This document shows, in pieces, positions 51,028 to 58,925 of a stretch of DNA of 64,000 nucleotides (position 1 is its first letter; the number at the start of each line of letters is the position of its first letter). This DNA is from an uncultured Muribaculaceae bacterium. GTDB taxonomy: Bacteria; Bacteroidota; Bacteroidia; Bacteroidales; Muribaculaceae. The stretch lies in the NCBI GenBank assembly GCA_910587925.1, contig CAJUOC010000008.1, positions 1-64,000 of the forward strand, read 5' to 3'. The notes beneath the pieces were generated by a model that was not told the origin of the DNA, did no database searches, and saw only the letters and a list, made by a program, of their open reading frames with translations. Both the position numbers and the translations under genes were made by a program.

Positions 51028-52299
51028 TCAGTCGATGATGTCAAATCCGGTGTAGCGGCGCAGCACCTCGGGCACCACGATGCCCTCGGGAGTCTGATTG
51101 TTTTCGAGCAGGGCGGCCATGATGCGGGGCAGGGCGAGTGCCGAGCCGTTGAGGGTATGGCACAGGCGGGTCTTCTTGTCGTCGCCACGGTAGCGGCAGT
51201 GGAGGCGGTTGGCCTGGTAGGTCTCGAAGTTGGATACCGACGATACCTCGAGCCAGCGCTGCTGCGCGCCGCTCCATACCTCAAAGTCAAAAGTGATGGC
51301 CGAGGTAAACGACATGTCGCCGCCGCAAAGGCGCAGGATGTGCCAGGGCAGACCCAGGTCGTCGAGCAGGCTCTGCACGTGGTCTTTCATCTCCTCCAGA
51401 GCGGCGTAGGAGTCCTCGGGACGCTCGATGCGCACAATCTCGACCTTGTCAAACTGATGCAGGCGGTTGAGGCCGCGCACATCCTTGCCATACGAGCCGG
51501 CCTCGCGGCGGAAGCAGGCCGAGTACGCGCAGTTTTTGACGGGCAGGCGGTCGGCGGGGAGTATCACGTCGCGGTAGAGGTTGGTGACGGGCACCTCGGC
51601 GGTGGGGATGAGGTAGAGGTTGTCCAGGGTCACGACATACATCTGCGCCTCCTTGTCGGGGAGCTGGCCGGTACCGTAGCCCGATGCCTCATTGACCACG
51701 TAGGGCGGCTGCACCTCGAGGTATCCGGCCTCAGAGGCGCGGTCGAGGAAAAACTGTATGAGCGCGCGCTGGAGCTTGGCGCACTTGCCCAGGTAGACGG
51801 GGAAGCCGGCGCCGGTGATTTTCACGCCCAGGTCGAAGTCGATCAGATTGTACTTGCGTGCCAGCTCCCAGTGGGGCAGTGCGTCGGGGCCCAGCTCCGG
51901 CATGGGGCCGCCGGTCTTCTCGACCACATTGTCGGCGGCGGTGCGGCCCTCGGGTACCATGTCGCAGGGAGTGTTGGGCACGTTGAGCAGGATGTCGGTA
52001 ATCTGCTTCTCGACAGCCTCGAGCTGCTCGGCCAGAGTCTTCTGGGCGGCCTTGCCCTCGGCTACGAGCGCCTTGGCCTGCTCGGCCTCGGCGCGCTCGC
52101 CCTTTTTCATATGGGCGCCGATGGTGGCGGCCAGGCGGTTGAGCTCGGCGGCCTTGTTGTCGCTCTGGAGCTGGAGGGCACGGCGGCTGTCGTCGAGCTC
52201 TATCACGCGGGGGATTATCTCGGAGGCGTCAAACCCCTTTACGGCGAGGCGCTTGATGACGCGCTCGGGGTCGGCCTTGATTTGCTGTATGGTGAGCAT
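51028..52299 (-). CDS. serS: Seryl-tRNA synthetase
   Basis: 423 residues, normal for the family. An N-terminal coiled-coil arm that contacts tRNA-Ser (about 30-100) is followed by a class II synthetase core with motif 2 (CFRREAGSYGKDVRGLNRLHQF) and motif 3 (TLNGSALALPRIMAALLEN). It charges tRNA-Ser in the cytoplasm. It appears to head the transcript that also carries bioA, bioF and bioGC, so biotin synthesis here may follow serS expression. No biotin-type operator was recognised. Confidence 0.98.
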   Translation of the reverse strand: MLTIQQIKADPERVIKRLAVKGFDASEIIPRVIELDDSRRALQLQSDNKAAELNRLAATIGAHMKKGERAEAEQAKALVAEGKAAQKTLAEQLEAVEKQITDILLNVPNTPCDMVPEGRTAADNVVEKTGGPMPELGPDALPHWELARKYNLIDFDLGVKITGAGFPVYLGKCAKLQRALIQFFLDRASEAGYLEVQPPYVVNEASGYGTGQLPDKEAQMYVVTLDNLYLIPTAEVPVTNLYRDVILPADRLPVKNCAYSACFRREAGSYGKDVRGLNRLHQFDKVEIVRIERPEDSYAALEEMKDHVQSLLDDLGLPWHILRLCGGDMSFTSAITFDFEVWSGAQQRWLEVSSVSNFETYQANRLHCRYRGDDKKTRLCHTLNGSALALPRIMAALLENNQTPEGIVVPEVLRRYTGFDIID

Positions 52300-52327
52300 G
52301 TGAGTGCTATTATATTATATGTGCGGA

Positions 52328-52783
52328 TTATTTCTGAGCCAGCAGGGTGCGTACCATGGTGGCGATGTCTTTGCCGTCGGCGCGGCCGGCGAGCTTCTTT
52401 GAGGCCACGCCCATCACACGGCCCATGTCGGCGGGCGAGGATGCGCCCGTGGCGGCGATGATGGCCTCGACCTCGGCGCGGAGCTCATCGGCAGAGAGGC
52501 GGGCGGGCAGATACTCCTCGATGACGGCGGCCTCGGCCAGCTCGCTCTCGGCCAGCTCCGGGCGGCCCTGCTCGGTGTAAATCTGAGCCGACTCGCGGCG
52601 CTGCTTCACCATCTTGGCGAGAATCTTGACGGCGGCCTCGTCGGAGAGCTCGCCGCCGCTGCCGGGGGCAGTGCGTGCCTCGATAAACTCTTTCTTAATG
52701 CCGCGGAGCGCCTCGAGGCGCACCTTGTCGCGGGCAAGCATGGCGGGCTTGATGGCCTCGCTCACGGTATCGAAAAGACTCAT
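52328..52783 (-). CDS. GatB/YqeY domain protein
   Basis: 151 residues, all helical, with the YqeY pattern: SLFDTVSEAIKPAMLARDKVRLEALRGIKKEF at the start, KMVKQRRESAQIYTEQGRPELAE in the middle, and DMGRVMGVASKKLAGRADG near the end. It resembles the tail domain of GatB, which contacts tRNA, but as a stand-alone protein its function is unclear. It precedes serS by 28 bases and probably heads that transcript. Confidence 0.93.
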   Translation of the reverse strand: MSLFDTVSEAIKPAMLARDKVRLEALRGIKKEFIEARTAPGSGGELSDEAAVKILAKMVKQRRESAQIYTEQGRPELAESELAEAAVIEEYLPARLSADELRAEVEAIIAATGASSPADMGRVMGVASKKLAGRADGKDIATMVRTLLAQK

Positions 52784-52800
52784 AGCGTATGATTTTTGCG

Positions 52801-52808
52801 CAAAATTA
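52801..52808 (-). promoter_or_regulatory. -7 element before the YqeY gene
   Basis: TAATTTTG (complement) lies 18 bases before the start at 52783. The promoter is divergent from that of the transporter gene. Confidence 0.45.
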
Positions 52809-52847
52809 GCGATTTTAATCCATACCGCTACATCTTCTGGGCTAATT

Positions 52848-52879
52848 TTTGCGGCGGCGGGAAAAAATGCCTACCTTTG
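52848..52879 (+). promoter_or_regulatory. Promoter of the YidE/AspT-type transporter
   Basis: TTTG (52848-52851) and TACCTTTG (52872-52879) are separated by exactly 20 bases, a full consensus match. The ATG follows at 52941. Confidence 0.8.
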
Positions 52880-52940
52880 CGGCAAGTTTTGCGGCGGTAA
52901 GAGTCCCGTCGCTCAAACGGTTTTAATAGGCATTTCTACA

Positions 52941-54602
52941 ATGGATTGGATTTCAACTCTTTTGCTGCCCGGAAGCACCTCTGTCGCGTCGACTCTGGTG
53001 CTCTATTCGTTTGTGATAGCGGCGGGTATCTTCATCGGCAAGCTCAAGGTGGCCGGTGTGTCGCTGGGAGTGACCTTTGTGCTCTTTGTGGGTATCCTGA
53101 TGGGTCACTTCGGCTATGTGGTCGACGACAGCGTGCTCAAGTTTGTGCGCGAGTTTGGCCTCATACTGTTTATCTTCGCCATCGGCCTTCAGGTCGGCCC
53201 CGGCTTCTTCTCCTCATTCAAGGAGGGCGGCGTGCGGCTCAATCTGCTGGCCGTGCTGGGCATCTCGCTCAATGTGGTGATAGTGTTGCTGATATATTTC
53301 TTTGGCAACGTCAACGACATCTCGGCCCTGGTGGGCGTGATGAGCGGCGCCGTGACCAATACCCCCGGCCTTGCCGCGGCGCAGCAGGCTGTGTCGCAGC
53401 TCACCAACAGTCCCGAGCAGGCCAACCTCATGGCCCAGGGCTATGCCGCCGCATATCCGCTGGGTGTCATCGGCATCATCGCGGCCATGTTTACCATCAA
53501 GGGCATCTTCCGCATCAAGACCGACGAGGAGATTCAGAAAATCGAGGACGACAGCGCCAGCTCGCAGCTCGCTCCCTATATCCTCTCGGTAAAGGTCACC
53601 AACAGCCTGGTCGACGGCCGCACCATGCTCTCGCTCCACGACATCATCACCTGCAACTTTGTGGTGTCGCGCCTGATGCACCCCGACGGCACCATCGTCA
53701 TACCCAAGTCGAGCACCGATATCCACGTGGGCGACACCCTCAAGGTAATCTGCTCGGTGCAGGATGCCGAGCGCTTCCACGCCGTGCTCGGCCCTGAGGT
53801 CGAGATGGACTGGGAGTCGACCCCCATGCCTGTATACTCGCGCCGCATCCTCGTCACCAAGAGCGAGTACAACGGCGTGGCCCTCGGCTCGCTGCGCCTC
53901 CACAACGGCTACAAGCTCAACGCCACCCGCGTAAACCGCGCCGGCGTCGACCTGCTCGCCACCCCCAACCTGCGTCTGCAGATGGGCGACCGCCTCACCG
54001 TCGTGGGCAATCTCGAGGATATCGACCGCCTCGCCGACCGCCTCGGCAACTCCATGAAGCGCCTCAATCAGCCCAACCTCATCACCATATTCGTCGGTAT
54101 CATACTCGGTATCATCCTGGGCTCGATCAACCTCGGCTTCGGCATGAAGCTCGGCCTGGCCGGCGGCCCGCTGGTGGTGGCCATCCTGCTGAGCCGCTTC
54201 GGATACAAGTTCAAGCTCATCACCTACACCTCGTCGTCGGCCTCGCTGCTGCTGCGCGAGCTGGGCATATGCCTCTTCCTGGCCTCGGTGGGTATCGCCG
54301 CCGGCAAGGACTTCGCCGCCGCCGTGTTCAACACCACCGGCATGTGGTGGGTCATCTGGGGCTTTGTCATCACCTTTGTGCCTCTGGTGATCGTAGGTCT
54401 GATAGCCCGCGGCCGCGACCGCATCAACTACCTCTCCATCATGGGCCTCTTCTCGGGCTCGTACACCGATCCCCCGGCCCTGGCCTATGCCAACAACTCC
54501 ACCGGCAACGATGCGCCCGCCGTGGCATACTCGACCGTGTACCCGCTCACGATGTTCCTGCGCGTGGTGGCCGCCCAGGCTCTCGTGCTCACACTGCTCT
54601 GA
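52941..54602 (+). CDS. YidE/AspT-type putative transporter
   Basis: 553 residues from the ATG at 52941. The open frame upstream includes the promoter and is not coding. Five to six hydrophobic helices on each side flank two RCK_C/TrkA-C-type regulatory domains (about residues 205-370, with IVIPKSSTDIHVGDTL and RLQMGDRLTVVGN). Motifs GLILFIFAIGLQVGPGF and GLFSGSYTDPPALAYAN are characteristic of the aspartate:alanine antiporter superfamily. The substrate is unknown; an anion or amino acid is likely. The gene has its own promoter and terminator. Confidence 0.93.
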   Translation: MDWISTLLLPGSTSVASTLVLYSFVIAAGIFIGKLKVAGVSLGVTFVLFVGILMGHFGYVVDDSVLKFVREFGLILFIFAIGLQVGPGFFSSFKEGGVRLNLLAVLGISLNVVIVLLIYFFGNVNDISALVGVMSGAVTNTPGLAAAQQAVSQLTNSPEQANLMAQGYAAAYPLGVIGIIAAMFTIKGIFRIKTDEEIQKIEDDSASSQLAPYILSVKVTNSLVDGRTMLSLHDIITCNFVVSRLMHPDGTIVIPKSSTDIHVGDTLKVICSVQDAERFHAVLGPEVEMDWESTPMPVYSRRILVTKSEYNGVALGSLRLHNGYKLNATRVNRAGVDLLATPNLRLQMGDRLTVVGNLEDIDRLADRLGNSMKRLNQPNLITIFVGIILGIILGSINLGFGMKLGLAGGPLVVAILLSRFGYKFKLITYTSSSASLLLRELGICLFLASVGIAAGKDFAAAVFNTTGMWWVIWGFVITFVPLVIVGLIARGRDRINYLSIMGLFSGSYTDPPALAYANNSTGNDAPAVAYSTVYPLTMFLRVVAAQALVLTLL

Positions 54603-54621
54603 TACTCCGCGTAATACATAC

Positions 54622-54668
54622 GCCGCGCGCCCCGGAAAAAGATTTTTCTTGGGCGCGCGGCTTTTTTT
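54622..54668 (+). terminator. Intrinsic terminator of the transporter gene
   Basis: An 11-bp GC stem (54622-54632 with 54651-54661) is followed by seven T residues (54662-54668), 20 bases past the stop codon. The right arm overlaps the next promoter. Confidence 0.95.
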
Positions 54669-54679
54669 ATGTAACTTTG
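54648..54679 (+). promoter_or_regulatory. Promoter of the thiamine-uptake operon
   Basis: CTTG (54648-54651) and TAACTTTG (54672-54679) are 20 bases apart. The -33 box lies inside the terminator hairpin of the preceding gene. The predicted transcript starts near 54686, leaving about 50 bases before the riboswitch. Confidence 0.75.
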
Positions 54680-54734
54680 CCCCTGCGCAGGCCGGTAGCC
54701 TTGCCGGCCGTGTCGCAAGAGATAATCAACATAC

Positions 54735-54823
54735 GATAGGGGTGCGCCGCGTGTAAATTCACTCGCGCGGAGCTGAGATTATACCCTTTGAACCTGAACC
54801 GGTTAGTACCGGCGTAGTGAAAT
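54735..54823 (+). promoter_or_regulatory. TPP riboswitch (THI element)
   Basis: The conserved THI-box sequences are present in order: GGGGTGC, then GCTGAGATTATACCC, then CCTGAACCGGTTAGTACCGGCGTAG, with the closing helix near 54735/54823. It ends only 9 bases before the ATG at 54832, and no terminator is visible between, which favours control of translation initiation. High thiamine pyrophosphate should turn the operon off. Confidence 0.96.
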
Positions 54824-54831
54824 TTGTAGCA

Positions 54832-57069
54832 ATGAAGCATCTGCTCCATGCAGGCGTGGGGGCGCTGTGCGCCGCCGTGCCCATGTGCGCGCAGGCCGTC
54901 GAGGCCTCGGGCGCCGACACATCCGTTATCAACCTCCGCGACGTAGAGGTGGTGGCCAACCGCGCCGCCGCCAACACTCCCGTGGCCTTTACCAACATCA
55001 CCGCGGCGCAGATCGCCCGCGTCAACGATGGCCGCGACATCCCCTTCCTGCTCGAGGCGACGCCCTCGGTGGTGACCACCGGCGATGCCGGCGGCGGCAT
55101 CGGTTACTCGGGTCTGCGTATCCGCGGCACCGACGCCTCGCGCATCAACGTCACTGCCAACGGCGTGCCCATCAACGACTCCGAGAGCCACAATGTGTAC
55201 TGGGTCAACATGCCAGACCTCGCCTCGGGTCTCAACGACATACAAGTGCAGCGCGGCGCCGGCACATCGGCCAACGGCGCCGGCGCTTTCGGCGCCAGTG
55301 TAAATATGCTCACCGACATGCCCTCCGACGAGCGCTATGCCTCGGTGGCTGCCTCCTATGGCTCGTACAACGCCAACCGCCAGACGCTCAAGGTCGGCTC
55401 CGGCCTCTTCGGCGGCCACTGGAGCGTCGATGCCCGCCTGAGCCACATCGGCTCCGACGGCTATATCGACCGCGCCTTCTCAAAGCTCTGGGCATACCAG
55501 GGTCAGCTGGCATACCGCGCCGACGGTACCATGCTGCGCCTCATCGCCTTCGGCGGCAAGCAGCAGACTTACATGGCCTGGGACTATGCCACCAAAGAGC
55601 AGATGGCCGAGTATGGCCGCCGCTACAATCCCAGCGGCGAGTATACCGCTGCCGACGGCTCGCGCGCCTACTATCAGGACCAGTGTGACAACTTCACTCA
55701 GCATCACATCCAGCTCCTGCTCAACCAGCGCCTCTCCGACTCCTGGCGCCTCAGCGCCGCCCTCCACTATACCAAGGGCGACGGATATTACGACCAGCTC
55801 AAGACCGGCAAAGACCTCGTGACCTACGGCCTGAAGCCCTACATGCTGCCCGACGGCACCGAGGTCGAGAAGTCTGATATCATCCGCCTCAAGTACAACG
55901 ACAACGACTTCGGCGGCGCCAACCTCACCCTCAACTACCGCCACCGCCGCCTCAACGCCGTGCTCGGCACCGCCGCCACATGGCACCGCGGCCGCCACTT
56001 TGGCCGCATCAAGTGGGTGCGCAACTATGTGGGCGACCTCGACCCGCTCCAGGAGTATTACGACAATGTGGGCCGCAAGTTTGACTACAATGTATACGCC
56101 CGCGCCGACTACTCCATACTGCGCGGACTCAGCGCCTACGCCGACCTCCAGTACCGCCACATCCGCTACACCATCGACGGCGTGAGCGACAATTACGACT
56201 GGAACACCGGCGACATGTACTCTCTGGACGTGCACCGCAACTACAATTTCTTCAATCCCAAGCTCGGCCTCGACTTCACCCGCGGCGCCCACCGCGCATT
56301 TGCCTCGTGGAGCGTGGCACACAAGGAGCCGGTACGCGACAACTTCACCGACGGCGACCGCAACCATGTACCCTCGGCTGAGCGCCTCTTCGACTACGAG
56401 CTCGGCTACACCTTTACCAACCGCCTGCTCACCGTCGGCGCCAACCTCTACTACATGGACTATAAAGACCAGCTCGTCGTCACCGGTCAGCTCTCCGATA
56501 CAGGCAATCCGCTCAGCGTCAACGTGCCGCGCAGCTACCGCATGGGTATCGAGCTTCAAGGTGCCCTGCGCCCGTGCAGATGGTTTGACTGGAGCCTGAG
56601 CGCCACCTTCTCGCGCAACCGCATCCGCGACTTCGTGGAGTATATATACGAGGACGAGTGGACCAACCCCATCACCCGCGACTGCGGCGACACTCCGCTG
56701 GCTTTCTCGCCCGACATCGTGCTCCACAATGCCTTCAACTTCCACGTGGCCGATTTCGACGCCTCGCTGCGCACCCGCTTTGTGAGCGACCAATATATGG
56801 ACAACGCCCGCAGCGAGCAGGCCCGTCTCGGCTCCTACTGCGTGAGCGATCTCCATCTGGGCTACACCTTCCGCCACCTGCGCGGCATCAAGGAGCTGCG
56901 CCTCGGCGTGGCGGTATACAATATCCTCAACCGCAAGTATTTCAACAATGGCTACGCCGGCGCCGGATATACCGTCGGCGCCGACGGCACCCCCGAGATT
57001 TACCGCTACGCCGGCTTTGCCGCCCAGGCCACTGCCAACGCCATGGGTACCGTAGCCCTCACATTCTGA
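54832..57069 (+). CDS. TonB-dependent outer-membrane thiamine receptor (OMthi-type)
   Basis: 745 residues from the ATG at 54832. An in-frame GTG at 54817 lies inside the riboswitch and is rejected. A signal peptide (MKHLLHAGVGALCAAVPMCAQA) is followed by a plug domain (LEATPSVVTTGDAGGGIGYSGLRIRGTD) and a beta-barrel ending in an aromatic residue. The TPP riboswitch upstream and PnuT downstream match the arrangement in Bacteroides, where the outer-membrane protein of this operon takes up thiamine. Specificity is inferred from that context. Confidence 0.92.
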   Translation: MKHLLHAGVGALCAAVPMCAQAVEASGADTSVINLRDVEVVANRAAANTPVAFTNITAAQIARVNDGRDIPFLLEATPSVVTTGDAGGGIGYSGLRIRGTDASRINVTANGVPINDSESHNVYWVNMPDLASGLNDIQVQRGAGTSANGAGAFGASVNMLTDMPSDERYASVAASYGSYNANRQTLKVGSGLFGGHWSVDARLSHIGSDGYIDRAFSKLWAYQGQLAYRADGTMLRLIAFGGKQQTYMAWDYATKEQMAEYGRRYNPSGEYTAADGSRAYYQDQCDNFTQHHIQLLLNQRLSDSWRLSAALHYTKGDGYYDQLKTGKDLVTYGLKPYMLPDGTEVEKSDIIRLKYNDNDFGGANLTLNYRHRRLNAVLGTAATWHRGRHFGRIKWVRNYVGDLDPLQEYYDNVGRKFDYNVYARADYSILRGLSAYADLQYRHIRYTIDGVSDNYDWNTGDMYSLDVHRNYNFFNPKLGLDFTRGAHRAFASWSVAHKEPVRDNFTDGDRNHVPSAERLFDYELGYTFTNRLLTVGANLYYMDYKDQLVVTGQLSDTGNPLSVNVPRSYRMGIELQGALRPCRWFDWSLSATFSRNRIRDFVEYIYEDEWTNPITRDCGDTPLAFSPDIVLHNAFNFHVADFDASLRTRFVSDQYMDNARSEQARLGSYCVSDLHLGYTFRHLRGIKELRLGVAVYNILNRKYFNNGYAGAGYTVGADGTPEIYRYAGFAAQATANAMGTVALTF

Positions 57070-57094
57070 CCCTCCACTGACTTCCACGCTCATC

Positions 57095-57694
57095 ATGGAC
57101 ATCGCCCTCGAGATAGCAGGATTCTGCATCGGACTAATATATCTGTGGTATGAATACCACGCCAACCCCCGCATGTGGATTGCCTCGGTGGTGATGCCCA
57201 TGATATCCATGTGGATATACTTCCGCAAAGGGTTGTACGCCGACTTTGCCATCAACATCTATTATCTGGTGATGGCCGTGTACGGCTACGCCGTATGGAC
57301 ACTTGCCGGGCGCCGGCACGACTCCGGCTCCGCCAAGGCATCGCGCCCCATCACCCGTATGCCCGCTGCGGCGTGGGTCGGTTGCGCGGCAGTGTTTGCC
57401 CTGCTGTGGGCCGCCCTGGGCCTCGGGCTCATCTATGGCACCGACAGCACCGTGCCTTGGTACGACGCCTTTACCACCGCGCTGAGTATAGTGGCTCTGT
57501 GGATGCTCGCCCGCAAATACCTCGAGCAGTGGCTCGCCTGGATGGTGGTCGACGCCGTATGCGTCTGCCTGTACGCCTACAAAGGCATCTATCTCTACGC
57601 CACCCTCTACACACTGTATACCGCCATAGCGTGGCTCGGCTACCGCAAGTGGCGCCGCCTGATGGCCGCCACAGCCGCAAAGATGGAGTCGTAA
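57095..57694 (+). CDS. pnuT: PnuT-type thiamine transporter (PnuC family)
   Basis: 199 residues with about seven hydrophobic segments. It resembles PnuC nicotinamide riboside transporters (LEIAGFCIGLIYLWYEYHANPRMWI, then YFRKGLYADFAINIYYLVMAVYGYAVW). In Bacteroidetes a PnuC homologue in a TPP-riboswitch operon is the inner-membrane thiamine facilitator PnuT. It lies 25 bases after the receptor gene. The thiamine pyrophosphokinase (tnr3) often next to it in Bacteroides is absent, and a repeat region follows instead. Confidence 0.92.
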   Translation: MDIALEIAGFCIGLIYLWYEYHANPRMWIASVVMPMISMWIYFRKGLYADFAINIYYLVMAVYGYAVWTLAGRRHDSGSAKASRPITRMPAAAWVGCAAVFALLWAALGLGLIYGTDSTVPWYDAFTTALSIVALWMLARKYLEQWLAWMVVDAVCVCLYAYKGIYLYATLYTLYTAIAWLGYRKWRRLMAATAAKMES

Positions 57695-57703
57695 GTGATA
57701 GTT

Positions 57704-57909
57704 CGCGCAGGTTACAAACTATTACTGGTCGAAAGACGCCAAATAGTTAAATAAAAGCGCGGAGCGCTTTCCGGCGCAAGCGATGCAAGGAAGTTTTGCA
57801 ACACCTCCTGCCCACGGCTCCAAGGCCAACCCGGCGAACTAGTCAGCGTATCTTTGTAATATTTAGCTATTTGGCGTCTTTCGACCAGTAATAGTTACAA
57901 ACCTGCGCG
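57704..57909. repeat. Inverted-repeat element containing repeat copy 2
   Basis: The arms at 57704-57752 and 57862-57909 are inverted copies of each other over about 48 bases, except that the central heptamer is TTACAAA in one and TTTGTAA in the other. The right arm with its flank (57843-57909) is the same repeat as positions 2-68. A smaller hairpin (AAAGCGC arms) lies near 57753-57770. Between the arms the sequence includes TTTTGCAACACCTCC, which resembles the ends of the element at 39.2 kb. Confidence 0.75.
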
Positions 57910-58260
57910 TTGCCGTGGTATTCCACCTCGTCTTTTTTGCTTTGTAAGTCAAAAAGACGCTACCTCCGCAGATTGTCGAGCGTACTGATACGAGTGTCGG
58001 ACTGACGATGAGGTGTATATGGACGGTCTGAAGCAATGCATGGCGAGGCGATGTTTGGACTTACAAAGTCCAAACACCGAAGTGTAATAGCTTGGTGGCG
58101 CGCAGGTTACAAACCTGCGCGAACTAACGTCTTACGGCGTAGCGCTATAATAAGGTAGCACATCCGCGGTCATAGTACGCGCCGGTTGCTGGCCTGCGCA
58201 TATTGACGCTCTACCGCGTAGCGGTATAATATGGTAGCCGCGGGTGACAACCCGCGGTAT
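57890..58260. repeat. TTTGTAA/TTACAAA hairpin cluster
   Basis: This stretch has no credible gene. It holds an imperfect hairpin at 57930-57958 (GTCTTTTT-type arms around TTTGTAA), a 9-bp hairpin at 58052-58076 around TTACAAA, and CGCGCAGG/CCTGCGCG arms around TTACAAA at about 58099-58121. A CCGCGGGT-type hairpin lies near 58240-58257. A word similar to TATTCCACCTCG accompanies the hairpins here and at 46.9 kb. Confidence 0.65.
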
Positions 58261-58326
58261 CATGAGATGCGGGCGACGCGACCGATTTATCGGTCGAATT
58301 TTACGGTGCGGGCGGGGTAGGGATAT

Positions 58327-58567
58327 AAAAAAAGTCCCCAAACATTTCAACAATGGCGGAGGACCTAAGCCAAAAGGCGAATTTGTGATTCAAAAGTCAC
58401 TGCCATAAGGCAGCTTTAGAGATTATATCATACTTACTTATCACAACACCGCTGTAAGGCGAGCGGCATGGCCTCACGGCCGGCATCATCCTTGGTTGCC
58501 TTAGCTTAGATCTTTGTTGAGTGATTGCGTAAATAATCGGCCTAAGACTAAGTCAGGGTGCTTTTTT
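58327..58567 (-). ncRNA. Structured small RNA, about 240 nt, family unknown
   Basis: A consensus promoter is followed by a region without ORF that ends in a GTCCTC/GGGGAC stem and seven T residues (complement of 58327-58333). The predicted RNA has a long-range closing helix (AAAAAAG near the 5' end with CUUUUUU at the 3' end, then CUUAGGCC with GGCUUAGG). Local hairpins include CUGCC/GGCAG, CCGCU/AGCGG and GUGA/UCAC. No tmRNA tag, RNase P or SRP signature is visible. The paired ends recall 6S RNA, but I cannot assign it. The neighbouring protein genes are on the other strand, so it is not a leader. Confidence 0.65.
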
Positions 58568-58573
58568 ACTCTG

Positions 58574-58605
58574 CAAAGGTAATGATAAAGGCGCGCTCCG
58601 ACAAT
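58574..58605 (-). promoter_or_regulatory. Promoter of the small RNA
   Basis: TACCTTTG (complement of 58574-58581) is preceded after 20 bases by ATTG (complement of 58602-58605). Positions 58606-58889 show AT-rich sequence and a weak 70-codon frame, and nothing else I recognise. Confidence 0.75.
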
Positions 58606-58889
58606 GACGTTAACAATATTTAACCTGCGGCAGTGAACACTCTCGCACCACCGTCAAAAACCACCCGACGGGACGTGCCGCCGGGCGATTTGGAAAAGAA
58701 GGGATCCTATGAGAGATTTTACCTCTTTTTTTCTTGTGTCGGCCGGGATGTCGCGTGCTCGCGCATACCGGGTCGCGGGATTGATAAATGTCGCTGAATA
58801 GCCGGTTTTGCAGATGATGTATAATAGGCTGCGCCGTAAAAGTATGAAAAGTTTATTAAAAATCAAAATTATCTGACATTTTTATAAAA

Positions 58890-58918
58890 TTGCCATAAAA
58901 AATATTTTCGTAGATTTG
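58890..58918 (+). promoter_or_regulatory. Promoter of queA
   Basis: TTG (58890-58892) and TAGATTTG (58911-58918) are 18 bases apart, with the -7 element only 7 bases before the ATG at 58926. The transcript would be nearly leaderless. Confidence 0.55.
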
Positions 58919-58925
58919 CAGTGCA

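Noticed and set aside
54817..54831. GTG start for the thiamine receptor
   Set aside because: It lies within the riboswitch end. The ATG at 54832 gives a normal signal peptide.
58327..58567. tmRNA, RNase P RNA or SRP RNA
   Set aside because: No tag-peptide frame, no GAGGAAAGTCC-like RNase P signature and no SRP domain IV sequence could be found.
58654..58866. 70-codon minus-strand frame
   Set aside because: Weak composition, no promoter, no known family; could be real but unsupported.
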